A stretch of DNA of 64,000 nucleotides, from contig NZ_SSOA01000001.1 in NCBI RefSeq assembly GCF_004801395.1, positions 62,001 to 126,000 on the forward strand. The letters run 5' to 3'. This document shows, piece by piece, positions 25,952-34,474 of the stretch (its first letter is position 1; every line of letters begins with the position of its first letter). The notes under the pieces are model-generated. The model was given only the letters and a program-made list of their open reading frames with translations. It was not told the origin of the DNA and searched no databases. Origin of the DNA: Gillisella terrae (GTDB taxonomy: Bacteria; Pseudomonadota; Alphaproteobacteria; Rhizobiales; Rhizobiaceae). The position numbers were made by a program, and so were the translations under genes.

Positions 25952-26977
25952 CTAAATTGCCTCAAAGGCCTCGATGACCGCAGCCATATCATCGGGCACG
26001 GGCGCTTCGAAATGCATCACTTCGCCGGTTCTGGGGTGTTCAAACGCCAGCAAAAAGGCGTGCAGGGCCTGGCGATGGAAGCCATTCACGACGGCTTTGG
26101 CAGCATCAGGCAAAAGATTGGCCTTGGTTTTAAACGCCGCGCCATATTCCGGATCACCCACCAGCGGATGGCCAATATGAGCCATATGCACGCGGATCTG
26201 GTGGGTTCGGCCCGTTTCCAAACGGCATTCCACCAAAGAGGCGAGGCAGGTGGAATCCGGCTTTTCGCCATAGCGTTCAATCACTTCATAATGGGTGATC
26301 GCCTCGCGGGCATCATCGCTGTTTTCGTTCTTTACTGTGCGCTTGGTGCGGTCACCGGCGCGCCCCAAGGCCGCATCAATTGTGCCACGTAGCCCCTTGG
26401 GGCGGCCCCAGACGATGGCCTGATAGGCGCGTTCCAGCGGGCCATTGCGGCCGTGGTCGGCAAATTGATCGGCCAGATGCCGATGGGCAATATCGTTTTT
26501 GGCTACCACCATGACGCCGGAGGTTTCCTTATCCAGCCGATGGACGATGCCGGGGCGCTTGACGCCGCCAATGCCAGACAGGCTATCGCCACAATGATGG
26601 ATCAGTGCATTGACCAGCGTCCCGGTCCAATTGCCCGCACCGGGATGCACCACCAGCCCGGCAGGCTTGGACAGAACAATCAGATCATCGTCTTCATAGA
26701 GCACGTCCAACGGGATATCTTCACCCTTTGGCTCGGGATCTTCCGGCTCTGGCATCTCAATCACCAGCGCATCGCCCGGCTTTATTTTTCGCTTGGGTTC
26801 CGTCACCACCGTGCCATTGATGGAAATCGCCCCTTGCTCGATCAGCGCCTTGACCCGATTGCGGGATAAATCGCCCCCAAGCTCTGCCGCCAGCCATGCA
26901 TCCAGACGACCTTGGGCGTCTTCATTGGCAATCAGCTCTTTCCTTGGCGCTTCTGCTTGTTTAAAGGGGTCTGTCAT
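25952..26977 (-). CDS. rluD: 23S rRNA pseudouridine synthase, RluD family
   Basis: A 341-residue protein with an N-terminal S4 RNA-binding domain (RLDAWLAAELGGDLSRNRVK, ALIEQGAISINGTVV) and an RluA-type catalytic domain. The motif GIVHRLDKETSGVMVVAKN contains the catalytic aspartate. C-terminal LETGRTHQIRVHMAHIGHPL is also present. It modifies helix 69 of 23S rRNA (U1911/1915/1917 in E. coli). RluD is preferred over RluC because of the S4 domain, the length and the rpoH neighbourhood. The divergent small membrane protein starts 88 bp away. Confidence 0.9.
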   Translation of the reverse strand: MTDPFKQAEAPRKELIANEDAQGRLDAWLAAELGGDLSRNRVKALIEQGAISINGTVVTEPKRKIKPGDALVIEMPEPEDPEPKGEDIPLDVLYEDDDLIVLSKPAGLVVHPGAGNWTGTLVNALIHHCGDSLSGIGGVKRPGIVHRLDKETSGVMVVAKNDIAHRHLADQFADHGRNGPLERAYQAIVWGRPKGLRGTIDAALGRAGDRTKRTVKNENSDDAREAITHYEVIERYGEKPDSTCLASLVECRLETGRTHQIRVHMAHIGHPLVGDPEYGAAFKTKANLLPDAAKAVVNGFHRQALHAFLLAFEHPRTGEVMHFEAPVPDDMAAVIEAFEAI

Positions 26978-27064
26978 TGTGTAATCCTGTTTTGCGGTCT
27001 TTTAACGAGACCATCCGCCCTTTTGGGGCGGCAAAATAGCCCCTCAGGAAAAGGTTGTAGGTTT

Positions 27065-27445
27065 ATGAGCAATTTCGATACCGACGAACAGGACGAAAAG
27101 CCGCTCGATCCGGTGCTCGAAAAAGTTCGCCGCAAGATGGTGCGTTTGCAGATCGTCTCGGCGGGCGTCATGTTTATCAGCCTTATGGCGGTGTTGACCG
27201 CTGTTGTCTATAAGGTGCGCCATAGCCCGACGCCGGAAAAAGCGCAAACAGAGGGTTTTTCAATCCCGTCTGATCAACCGCGCGCGGCTACCGTGCGCCT
27301 TCCCGCAGGCTTTAAGGTCACGTCTACAGCACTGTCGGGCACGCAGATTTTGTTTTACGGCACCACGGCTGAAGGTCAGAACAAGGCCTATGTTTTTGAC
27401 CTCGCCATTGGCCGGGTTGTTGCTGACGTGACGGTTGCGCAATAA
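27065..27445 (+). CDS. Small single-pass membrane protein, unknown function
   Basis: A 126-residue protein with a charged cytoplasmic N-terminus (DTDEQDEKPLDPVLEKVRRK), one membrane helix (IVSAGVMFISLMAVLTAVVY) and a periplasmic domain of about 65 residues (LPAGFKVTSTALSGTQILFY, TAEGQNKAYVFDLAIGRVVA). The start at 27065 follows AGGAAAAGG; the longer frame upstream has no support. The domain looks like a short beta-sandwich. It diverges from rluD; this pairing is common in rhizobia, but the function is not known. Confidence 0.75.
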   Translation: MSNFDTDEQDEKPLDPVLEKVRRKMVRLQIVSAGVMFISLMAVLTAVVYKVRHSPTPEKAQTEGFSIPSDQPRAATVRLPAGFKVTSTALSGTQILFYGTTAEGQNKAYVFDLAIGRVVADVTVAQ

Positions 27446-27483
27446 AGCAGAACCGCATCTCGCGTGTGGGACCAAAGCTTAAA

Positions 27484-27514
27484 AACCCCGTGGTGTTTTA
27501 CCTACACCACGGGG
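27484..27514 (-). terminator. Left copy of a second duplicated terminator hairpin
   Basis: CCCCGTGGTG / CACCACGGGG is a perfect 10-bp stem with loop TTTTACCTA. AAAAA precedes it, so the U-tract reads on the minus strand (for the MCP gene). The matching copy is at 27686-27716. Confidence 0.8.
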
Positions 27515-27685
27515 TCAGCTTATTGACAAACCTCTCGCTCGACGTTTCGTCACCCTCGGGCCTGTCCCGAGGGTCTGCCGTGGCTGGATAAGAAATTGAC
27601 TTTGCTTATGAAATTAGCGTGGTTAGATGCTCGGCACAGGGCCGAGCATGACGTCGAGGATAAATTTAGGGTTTGTCAGCAGTCT
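27515..27685 (-). mobile_element. 171-bp non-coding structured element, copy 2
   Basis: An inverted copy of the element at 19773-19943, the same length to the base and differing at only a few positions. Hairpins are at 27552-27574 (loop CCTGT) and 27627-27649 (loop ACAGG), both perfectly paired, with the same complementary loops. It is flanked by a 31-bp duplication of a terminator hairpin (27484-27514 and 27686-27716, 29 of 31 identical). Confidence 0.8.
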
Positions 27686-27721
27686 GACCCCGTAGTGTTT
27701 TACCTACACCACGGGGTTTTT
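27686..27721 (+). terminator. Right copy of the second duplicated terminator hairpin
   Basis: CCCCGTAGTG / CACCACGGGG (one mismatch) followed by TTTTT, reading on the plus strand. It would end transcription of the small membrane-protein gene. Confidence 0.8.
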
Positions 27722-27724
27722 GCT

Positions 27725-27763
27725 TAGAGTTTGTCAGGTTTAGATTGAACCTGACAAACTCTA
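27725..27763. repeat. 16-bp perfect stem-loop downstream of the MCP gene
   Basis: TAGAGTTTGTCAGGTT (27725-27740) and AACCTGACAAACTCTA (27748-27763) are exact reverse complements with a 7-base loop. No U-tract follows on the minus strand, so its role in ending the MCP message is uncertain. Confidence 0.7.
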
Positions 27764-27782
27764 GACGGAGAGGGTGAAAACT

Positions 27783-29615
27783 TCAGGCTGCGTGACGAGA
27801 AGCGTCCGCACCGTTGGTCCATTCACGATCGCTGCGCAGTTTGAAATGGTTGACCAGATCGCGCAGGCGCTCGGCTTCCTGTGCAAGGTTGCTGGCGGCG
27901 GCGGTCGATTGTTCGACCATGGCCGCATTTTGCTGGGTGGTTTGGTCCATTTCATTCATGGCCGAATTCACCTCGGACAGGCCGGTGGACTGTTCGCGTG
28001 ATGAGGTGGCAATTTCGCCCATAAGCAGGTTGATCTGGGCCACCTGCTCGCCAATGGCTTTCAGCGCCACGCCGGTGTCGCGCACCAGTTTCACGCCGCT
28101 GTCCACTTCCTGCGAGGAGTTATGGATCAAGCCCTTGATTTCCTTGGCAGCGTTGGCAGAGCGCTGCGCCAGTTCGCGCACTTCCTGCGCTACAACGGCA
28201 AAGCCCTTGCCAGCTTCACCGGCGCGGGCCGCTTCAACCCCTGCATTCAGCGCCAGGAGATTGGTCTGGAAGGCGATCTCATCAATGACGCCAATGATAT
28301 TGGAGATCTGCTGAGAACTGTCCTCAATGCGACGCATGGCATTTTCCGCATTGGTGACGACGCTTGCTGATACACTTGCATTTTCGTTGGCGCTTTGGGC
28401 CACCGTGCGCGCTTCGTCTGTGCGCTTGGCGGCATTTCCGACGTTGCTGGTGATCTGATCCAGAGCGGCTGCGGTTTCTTCGAGAGAAGCAGCTTGCTGC
28501 TCCGTGCGGCGTGACAAATCATTGGTACCATCGGCAATTTCGCGCGTACCATTGTCCATGGCCTGCACAATATCGCTGATTTGGCGAATGGTTTGGCCAA
28601 GCTGCTGGATGGATGAATTGAAATCAATCCGCAAGCTGTCATATTCCTGCGCAAAAGGCTGAGAAATCGTCACAGACAGGTCACCTGCGGCCAAACGCTG
28701 CAAACCTTCACCCAAGGTCTGGGTCGCAAACCGAAGTTTGTGGGCTTCTTCTGCGGCTCGGCGGCTGCCGGATTCTGTTGCTTCCTCCTGCTGGCGGCGC
28801 GTTTCAGCGGCTTCTGCTTCAAGACGCTGGTTCTCAACGCCAGCATGGCGGAAAACCTCAACCGCGGCTGCCATGTTGCCAAGCTCGTCCTGTCGGCCAG
28901 CGAATGGGATCTGGCTTTTCAAGTCCCCGTCAGCTAGACGACGCATGGCATCAGCCAATTTGCCAATCGGGTTGGCAACGCCAAAAATGACGTACCACAT
29001 GCCTGCCAGCGCAAACATGATGCTGAAAGCCGACATGATCATCATCAACAAAGTCATGTTGTCTTTTGTTGTGGCGCTGGATGCTACGGTGTCATTGATC
29101 CGTGTCTCGATATATTTCAGCAGCGCATCGACACTCGCCGCTGCGGCGGCTGAGGTAGAGGCAATCTTTTGGTCAGAAATGGCCTGTGCCTCAGCATTTT
29201 TGCCATCAAGCCACAGGTTGGCCAATGTCTTGCTGACCTCCTCATAGGCGGCAATGGATGATGCTATCTTGTCAACAAGCTCTTTGCCTTTCCCTGTGCG
29301 GGCCATGGACTGGTATTGCGATACAAGGCCTGCCAATTTATCGGCCTGAGCATTAGATATCTCGATAGCCTGACGCATAGCATTTGGATCGGGCTTAGCG
29401 AGGGACACTTTGGCGACTGTTAGACGCAATCCCATGAATTCGGTTTTGAGCGCAGCTGCCATGGCCTGGCGTTTGGATAGCGGCCCACCAATATCCTCCA
29501 GATTGGCATAGACGGTTGACATGCCATAAAATGAGGTGGCGGACAGTATTATAATACCAGTGGTGATAATGGAAAGCGCTAATGTTAGCGCTGTCTTGAT
29601 CGTGACACGACGCAC
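27783..29615 (-). CDS. Methyl-accepting chemotaxis protein
   Basis: A 610-residue transmembrane chemoreceptor. It starts at GTG 29615, which follows AGGAG at good spacing, and opens with a membrane helix (TALTLALSIITTGIIILSAT). A periplasmic four-helix-bundle-like ligand domain (residues about 35-190), a second membrane helix and HAMP (GVANPIGKLADAMRRLADGD) follow. The signalling hairpin is IDEIAFQTNLLALNAGVEAA with RAGEAGKGFAVVAQEVRELA. The C-terminus ends DASRHAA and lacks the NWETF-type CheR tether. The ligand is unknown. A longer frame exists upstream but includes no second start with a ribosome site. Confidence 0.92.
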   Translation of the reverse strand: MRRVTIKTALTLALSIITTGIIILSATSFYGMSTVYANLEDIGGPLSKRQAMAAALKTEFMGLRLTVAKVSLAKPDPNAMRQAIEISNAQADKLAGLVSQYQSMARTGKGKELVDKIASSIAAYEEVSKTLANLWLDGKNAEAQAISDQKIASTSAAAAASVDALLKYIETRINDTVASSATTKDNMTLLMMIMSAFSIMFALAGMWYVIFGVANPIGKLADAMRRLADGDLKSQIPFAGRQDELGNMAAAVEVFRHAGVENQRLEAEAAETRRQQEEATESGSRRAAEEAHKLRFATQTLGEGLQRLAAGDLSVTISQPFAQEYDSLRIDFNSSIQQLGQTIRQISDIVQAMDNGTREIADGTNDLSRRTEQQAASLEETAAALDQITSNVGNAAKRTDEARTVAQSANENASVSASVVTNAENAMRRIEDSSQQISNIIGVIDEIAFQTNLLALNAGVEAARAGEAGKGFAVVAQEVRELAQRSANAAKEIKGLIHNSSQEVDSGVKLVRDTGVALKAIGEQVAQINLLMGEIATSSREQSTGLSEVNSAMNEMDQTTQQNAAMVEQSTAAASNLAQEAERLRDLVNHFKLRSDREWTNGADASRHAA

Positions 29616-30011
29616 GTGCTGTCTCCTGTATCTTGCGCAAGCGAGAGTTTGTCTGGAATGAGGTCTTGGGAAGAAAACACTGGCCTGGAAAAGCACAATC
29701 GATTTGCGCGCTTTGGTCTCTGTGCTCCCATGAGCAGCAGTGAGATCAAAGCGCGTCCCAAAGGGGTCGACGTTTAATCCATGAGTGTTTTTTAAAAGAA
29801 TTTCTCTTATGTGGTATCGTTCATCATGACGATACCGTGAAATCATCGATTAATTCTGCTAAAAATCCGTAAAATTTTATTTCTTTTTAAATATAGCCAT
29901 ATATTTTGAATTTTAGATTATCGTTCGAGCGTGGTCTTCCACACAACACAGAGGCTATGGCTTCGGTTTTGGACGATCCCTCATTGTATTTTGGGATATT
30001 CGATCAAATTG
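29616..30011. other. Gene-free divergent promoter region, A/T-rich
   Basis: 396 bp between the divergent MCP and rRNA/tRNA methyltransferase genes. The stretch around 29865-29925 is strikingly A/T-rich (runs of T and ATATAGCCATATATTTT). It should hold both promoters. No repeat of the families seen elsewhere and no small frame with a ribosome site was found. Confidence 0.5.
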
Positions 30012-30851
30012 ATGGCAAACATAGTTTCGATATCCGAGGCGGATGATCCGCGCATTGCTGCCTTTCACAAGATTCGCGAGCGCGATCTGACCGGTCGCGA
30101 TGGACGGTTTATTGCGGAAGGCACAGTGGTGCTGCGCATGTTGCTGGCCGCCCACCGCGCCGGGCGTGGCATTGAGGCCGAGGCGCTGCTGGTTTTGGAA
30201 AACCGCCTTGCCGGTCTTGCACCGCTTCTGAAAGATTGGCCGCAAGACAAGCCTGTCTATGTTGCCAATGGCGCGACCATTGATGCCATTGCGGGCTTTC
30301 ATCTGCATCGCGGTGTGCTGGCGCTGGGAAATCGGCTGACAGCACCGGATTTTTCGACCCTTGTTGCCAGCTTGCCAGAGCAGTCTCTGGTGCTGGTGGG
30401 GTGCGGCATTTCCAACCACGACAATATTGGCTCGATGTTTCGCAATGCTGCTGGCTTTTCAGCGGATGCGGTGCTTTTGGATGAAACCAGTTGCGATCCG
30501 CTCTATCGCAAAGCGCTCAGGGTGTCGGTTGGCTCGGTGCTGACCACGCCCTATAGCCGACAGGGGCAGGCGGTGTCTTTGCTGTCCGCACTGGATGCCA
30601 CGGGCTTCCTGATTGCGGCATTGAGCCCTTCGGGAAAGCTGGAAATTGGCGATATCGGATCTGCGCTTTCTGGCCGTGGGCGTCTGGCTCTGGTGGTGGG
30701 CACGGAAGGTGAGGGGCTACCTGCCGAGGTGCTGGAGCGCTTTTTAACCGTCCGCATTGCGCAATCACCGTTGCTGGATAGCCTCAACCTTGGCACAGCC
30801 AGCGGCATTGCCCTGCACAGTGCAGCGCGCGCTATGGGCAGGCTTGGCTAA
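30012..30851 (+). CDS. TrmH/SpoU-family RNA 2'-O-methyltransferase
   Basis: A 279-residue SAM-dependent methyltransferase of the SPOUT class. The N-terminal substrate domain is DLTGRDGRFIAEGTVVLRML. Three conserved motifs follow: ISNHDNIGSMFRNAAGF (motif 1), LALVVGTEGEGLPAEVL (motif 2), and QSPLLDSLNLGTASGIALHS (motif 3, knot). It probably methylates ribose in tRNA or rRNA; the exact site cannot be told. The ATG at 30012 is chosen because family similarity starts there, though its ribosome site is poor. Its stop overlaps the convergent gene by 4 bp. Confidence 0.9.
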   Translation: MANIVSISEADDPRIAAFHKIRERDLTGRDGRFIAEGTVVLRMLLAAHRAGRGIEAEALLVLENRLAGLAPLLKDWPQDKPVYVANGATIDAIAGFHLHRGVLALGNRLTAPDFSTLVASLPEQSLVLVGCGISNHDNIGSMFRNAAGFSADAVLLDETSCDPLYRKALRVSVGSVLTTPYSRQGQAVSLLSALDATGFLIAALSPSGKLEIGDIGSALSGRGRLALVVGTEGEGLPAEVLERFLTVRIAQSPLLDSLNLGTASGIALHSAARAMGRLG

Positions 30852-31183
30852 AGTTTGATCAACTCTGGTGCCATTGCCTGCACCTTCTCAATCAGTTTGC
30901 CTTTGGCAGGGGCTGCGGTGTCATCACGTTTTTCCAACAGTGCCGGTTTCAACAGTGCCGGAATGGGGGAAGCTGCACCTTCGCGCGTGGCTGTCAGCAC
31001 CAGCATGCTGGCAGCAATGTCGGCAATGTCCTGCCGCAAGGCGTCGTCGTGCTCTTGCCCATGCGCGGTTACCAGTTTGGCACAAAGAGCGCGGCTTTGC
31101 GCCCGCAAGTCCTGTTCCAGCGCCTGCGTATCCATGGTGGAGCTGTTGAGTTTTTGCACCATCTTGGATTTCTCTTTCATCAT
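30848..31183 (-). CDS. Small helical protein of unknown function
   Basis: A 111-residue, Ala/Leu/Lys-rich, mostly helical protein (DTQALEQDLRAQSRALCAKL; LRQDIADIAASMLVLTATRE). It is linked to the coiled-coil membrane protein upstream by an ATGA overlap (31180-31183), so both are made from one message. No family motif is recognised. The conserved-looking pairing suggests a partner for the coiled-coil protein. Confidence 0.7.
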   Translation of the reverse strand: MMKEKSKMVQKLNSSTMDTQALEQDLRAQSRALCAKLVTAHGQEHDDALRQDIADIAASMLVLTATREGAASPIPALLKPALLEKRDDTAAPAKGKLIEKVQAMAPELIKL

Positions 31184-31920
31184 ACGCGCTGCTCGGCGGG
31201 TCTTTCAGCGTGCTTGGCTTTATCGGCGCTGTCTTCAAGCTTTTGCAGGCGATCTTCCAGCCGCAAAACCTTATCCTCTTCTTGCAAAAGCCGCTGCTCT
31301 GCCTTTTGGGTGCGCTCCAGTGCCGATTTTTTTTCTTCCAGCAAGGTTTCGCGCTCCGCACGGAGGTCTTTTATGCGCAACTGTAAATCTTCCACCTGTT
31401 GTTGATGGTTGGTGGCTTGCTGATTGCGCCCGTTCATTTTTGTTTCAAGACGGCTCACCGTGGCCTTCAGCGCTTCAATGTCGTCGATGCGGCTGGAGAC
31501 ATTGGCTTCGCTGCGTTCCAACGCCGCTTTCAATTTTTCGATCTTTGCGCCGCTGTCGCGCAATTCGGCTCTCAATTCGGCCGCTTCAATGCTCATGGAG
31601 TTGACTTGCTCTTTCAGCAAGGCTTCTTCGCGCAAGGCCCGTTCCATTTCGGCAACAGCGCTGTCGGAGACGATTTTCAGCGACACAGACCGCTCACGCT
31701 CGCGTTTTAACTCATTTGCAATTCGGGCATTTTCGGCAGCATAGACAGCGCGCACCATATCCTTTTGGGCGCGCACCTCTTGAGCCCCCAAAGGGGCCGT
31801 GGCGCGCAAGCGTCTTTCGGTGTAGGCGACAATTCGGCCATGGATAGCCGGACTGATCAGGGCCATTAACAGCGCCGCTGTGGTAAAACCCAGCGCGAAC
31901 AGGAGGGCGTATTCAATCAC
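31180..31920 (-). CDS. Membrane-anchored coiled-coil protein, unknown function
   Basis: A protein of about 246 residues starting at GTG 31920. It has one N-terminal membrane helix (IEYALLFALGFTTAALLMAL) and then an almost continuous heptad-rich coiled coil (RIANELKRERERSVSLKIVS; KLKAALERSEANVSSRIDDI; RLLQEEDKVLRLEDRLQKLE). A longer frame from 32013 adds 31 Cys/Arg-rich residues that do not look genuine. It resembles rhizobial hypothetical proteins with an inner-membrane anchor and cytoplasmic coiled coil. It is translationally coupled to the 111-residue gene downstream. Confidence 0.75.
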   Translation of the reverse strand: MIEYALLFALGFTTAALLMALISPAIHGRIVAYTERRLRATAPLGAQEVRAQKDMVRAVYAAENARIANELKRERERSVSLKIVSDSAVAEMERALREEALLKEQVNSMSIEAAELRAELRDSGAKIEKLKAALERSEANVSSRIDDIEALKATVSRLETKMNGRNQQATNHQQQVEDLQLRIKDLRAERETLLEEKKSALERTQKAEQRLLQEEDKVLRLEDRLQKLEDSADKAKHAERPAEQRV

Positions 31921-32181
31921 AGCGAAGCCACTTCTTCGGGGGCAATGCCCAAAACATGATGCAGTCGGTGCAAAAGCGAAGAGCCTATCTCTTTTGCACC
32001 GCAGAGGGCACATGCCACTGGTGATTTGCGAAAAGGCACCCTCATGCTGCGCATTTCTGGTCTTCTCCTGACGCCCCGTCTAAAAAAGCGGTCATGTGTA
32101 AAGCGGTTATCCTTGCCTGATTCTAGCATAGATTTAGACGGTATTGTGAGGCTGTTGCACGGATTTTGCGCAATTTCCTGT

Positions 32182-32772
32182 TCAGAAAGGGTTCCAGGTG
32201 GATTGGGGTGTCAATTTGAGATAGCCGACATTGACACCAAGGCGTGCACCCAGACCCGTGCGGATCGGCACCAGAACCATATTGTCGCTCTTGAGCGCTG
32301 TCATGCCAACGCCCGCAATGACATAGGCCGAGCCACTGACGCCGCCAAAGCGGGTGTACAGGCTGTTGATCGAGGGCAGATTGTAGACCAGCATCATGGT
32401 GCGGCTGCCGTTGCCACCGTAATCAAATCCCAGCGATGGGCCTTGCCAGAACACCGGGTGCTGGCCAGCATTCTTGGTGTTAAGGGTGCCTTCGCCATAA
32501 GTCAGGCCCGCAATAAACGCGCCTGAGCCTTCCTGGCCGAGAATGTAACCATTTGGCAAGCCGTATTGCGCAAACGCTTTTTCGATGACCTTGGCAAGGG
32601 CACCGCTGGTTTCGCCAAAAAACGAGTGACCGGCGTTGACCACTTCGTCCATCGTATATTGGTCGCTGTTTTGCGCCATAACATTGATGGGCATGGCAAC
32701 AAAGGCCGCCAAAACCACGGCAGCGGGTAGAATCCAGGTCCGTACCACGTCCCGAATGATGGAAAAGCGCAT
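32182..32772 (-). CDS. eipA: Envelope integrity protein EipA (DUF1134)
   Basis: A 196-residue periplasmic protein with a signal peptide (VRTWILPAAVVLAAFVAMPI, cleavage near NVMAQ). The DUF1134 domain follows: GYILGQEGSGAFIAGLTYGE, GPSLGFDYGGNGSRTMMLVY, GVGMTALKSDNMVLVPIRTG. In Brucella abortus this small beta-barrel protein is needed for envelope stress resistance, and its gene is directly activated by CtrA. A GAGGAGG ribosome site precedes the ATG. A near-consensus CtrA box lies about 70 bp upstream, in the gap shared with chpT. Confidence 0.9.
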   Translation of the reverse strand: MRFSIIRDVVRTWILPAAVVLAAFVAMPINVMAQNSDQYTMDEVVNAGHSFFGETSGALAKVIEKAFAQYGLPNGYILGQEGSGAFIAGLTYGEGTLNTKNAGQHPVFWQGPSLGFDYGGNGSRTMMLVYNLPSINSLYTRFGGVSGSAYVIAGVGMTALKSDNMVLVPIRTGLGARLGVNVGYLKLTPQSTWNPF

Positions 32773-32839
32773 TGCTTCCTCCTCGGATGAAAATAGAATC
32801 GGCCTTATTCAGGCTTTATCTCATCTTGATGCTTTCGTC

Positions 32840-32854
32840 TTAACAATGGGTTTA
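32840..32854 (-). promoter_or_regulatory. Near-consensus CtrA box upstream of eipA
   Basis: TTAACAATGGGTTTA on the plus strand, i.e. TAAA-N7-TTAA on the eipA strand: seven of eight consensus positions of TTAA-N7-TTAA. It lies 68 bp before the eipA start. The site is called by consensus only, helped by the known CtrA control of eipA in Brucella. Confidence 0.55.
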
Positions 32855-32969
32855 CCAAATATGGTGTCATTATGGCGCATAGAATGTGCGGTTAAGCTGG
32901 CGCGACCAAAACACACGCCTCCGGTACCATGCGTCTCAATAAACGCATGATATCGACCTATTTTATTGG

Positions 32970-33018
32970 CTGCATAATCTCCCCGTTAAATCCGGCCCGA
33001 TTTAAAGGAAGAATGCAG
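32970..33018 (+). repeat. RIME-like repeat, first-palindrome fragment
   Basis: TGCATAATCTCCCCGTTAAATCC..GGCCCGATTTAAAGGAAGAATGCA: a degenerate copy of the first palindrome of the RIME-like repeat, without the second one. It stands just before chpT. Confidence 0.6.
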
Positions 33019-33054
33019 GAGGCTTATGATGACGTTGCCGTCGAGGAGAATTCG

Positions 33055-33732
33055 ATGATCAAGAACCCAAATCTTACACTCGCCGGTGCCGATCTGGCAG
33101 CCCTGCTGTGCAGTCGTGTTTGCCATGATGTTATTTCGCCGGTGGGCGCAATCAACAATGGTCTGGAACTGCTGGACGAAGGCGGTGCCGATGAAGATGC
33201 CATGGACCTTATTCGTGCAAGTGCTCTCAATGCGTCGGTGCGGCTCAAATTTGCTCGCCTGGCTTTTGGCGCTTCCGGATCCGTTGGTGCTTCGATCGAC
33301 ACAGGCGAGGCGGAAAAGGCCGTCAAGGATTTTGCCGACGCTGAGAAAAAGACAGTTGTGAGCTGGAACGGTCCGCGCGCCATCATCGCTAAAAACCGGG
33401 TCAAGCTGTTGATGAACCTGTTTTTGGTGGCCTATGGCTCGATTCCACGCGGCGGTTCGTTGGATGTCACGCTTGAAAGCCCGGATTCGGATGCGAAATT
33501 CAGCATTGTCGCCAAGGGTCGGATGTTGCGCGTACCGCCAAAATTCGCCGAAATTTGCGACGGGATTTTGGAAGAATCGATCGATGCCCACACGATCCAG
33601 CCTTATTATACGGTTCTTCTGGCTGATGAATCGGGCATGGAGCTGAAATATTCGATTGGCGAAGGCGAAATCATCTTCACTGCGCAGAGCGTTGCAGTGG
33701 ACGCTCCAGACGCCGAAGCGTCTGCCGAGTAA
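33055..33732 (+). CDS. chpT: Histidine phosphotransferase ChpT
   Basis: A 225-residue phosphorelay protein that takes phosphate from CckA and passes it to CtrA and CpdR. The phospho-acceptor helix is SRVCHDVISPVGAINNGLEL, with its histidine at about residue 22, followed by a second helix and a degenerate ATPase-like domain (VKLLMNLFLVAYGSIPRGGS). The start at 33055 follows GAGGAG; the longer frame begins in a repeat fragment. It lies in the same block as ctrA and sciP, as expected for this pathway. Confidence 0.93.
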   Translation: MIKNPNLTLAGADLAALLCSRVCHDVISPVGAINNGLELLDEGGADEDAMDLIRASALNASVRLKFARLAFGASGSVGASIDTGEAEKAVKDFADAEKKTVVSWNGPRAIIAKNRVKLLMNLFLVAYGSIPRGGSLDVTLESPDSDAKFSIVAKGRMLRVPPKFAEICDGILEESIDAHTIQPYYTVLLADESGMELKYSIGEGEIIFTAQSVAVDAPDAEASAE

Positions 33733-33740
33733 ATGGCTGT

Positions 33741-33776
33741 TTTCCTGCCTGCTGCCATGTCGGGGCAGGCAGGAAA
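33741..33776 (+). terminator. Stem-loop behind chpT
   Basis: TTTCCTGCCTGC (33741-33752) and GCAGGCAGGAAA (33765-33776) form a perfect 12-bp stem with a 12-base loop, 8 bp after the chpT stop. No U-tract follows, so it may stabilise or process the message rather than terminate it. Confidence 0.5.
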
Positions 33777-34114
33777 TATTGGCACGGCCGAAAGGGCATA
33801 AAAAGGGATTTCACGTCTCTCTGACAAATTATGCCGTAGCCGCGTCATATGCCAAAAACGATAGCACTTCGAAGGGGGAGATGGCTGGCAAGCCAGAGGG
33901 AGAAGCCACAAACGAAAACGATGTGTGGTGTACTATGGCGCCATAGATGGCAAACAGTGCTGTACCAGCCTCTTTGGTTGATGTGACCAGAGTTGTGCGG
34001 TGATGGCTCAAAATTTACAACCGCAGATTTCTATTTTCTTTTAACAATGTTTCTGTATTATTCTTTCCGAATGTAATGGGGATTCTTGCGATGGGAACGG
34101 GCCAGGGCACTGAG
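33777..34114. other. Gene-free stretch between chpT and the receiver gene
   Basis: It holds one end of the CCCCCTCTG-type repeat (33874-33900: AGGGGGAGATGGCTGGCAAG and CCAGAGGG), and an A/T-rich segment (34018-34075) that is the probable promoter of the receiver gene. No gene is seen. Confidence 0.55.
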
Positions 34115-34474
34115 ATGAAGCGATTGATGATTGCTGATTCGTCAGATGTCGTACGCAAGGTGGCCCATAAAATCCTGTCCGAGCTTGGCTATACGGTCAG
34201 CGAGGCGTCAACGGCCAGAGAGGCTCTGGTCACTTGTGATGCACAATTGCCCGATGTGATCATTGTTGATTCCGGCATCGATGGTGCGCTGGATCTGATC
34301 ACCAACATTCGCTCCATGCCGGGTGGAGCAGAAATCAGGATTTTCTATTGCGTTATCGAGGCAGATTTAAAGACGATGATGCGCGGAAAGCGGGCAGGGG
34401 CCAGCGATTTTCTGCTCAAGCCGTTTGATCGGCAAATTTTGACAAAGATTTTTGATCAGCGCGCCGCAGCCTAA
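34115..34474 (+). CDS. Single-domain response regulator (receiver only)
   Basis: A 119-residue CheY-like protein: acidic pair at the N-terminus (MKRLMIADSSDVVRKVAHKI), phospho-acceptor aspartate in PDVIIVDSGIDG, and the conserved lysine in FLLKPFD. It has no output domain. It lies between chpT and ctrA, so a role in the same phosphorelay (compare CpdR or DivK) is tempting but not shown; neither sequence signature is clear. In-frame ATGs at 34076 and 34091 are alternatives. The stop codon is the first base group of the adjoining RIME-like repeat. Confidence 0.85.
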   Translation: MKRLMIADSSDVVRKVAHKILSELGYTVSEASTAREALVTCDAQLPDVIIVDSGIDGALDLITNIRSMPGGAEIRIFYCVIEADLKTMMRGKRAGASDFLLKPFDRQILTKIFDQRAAA

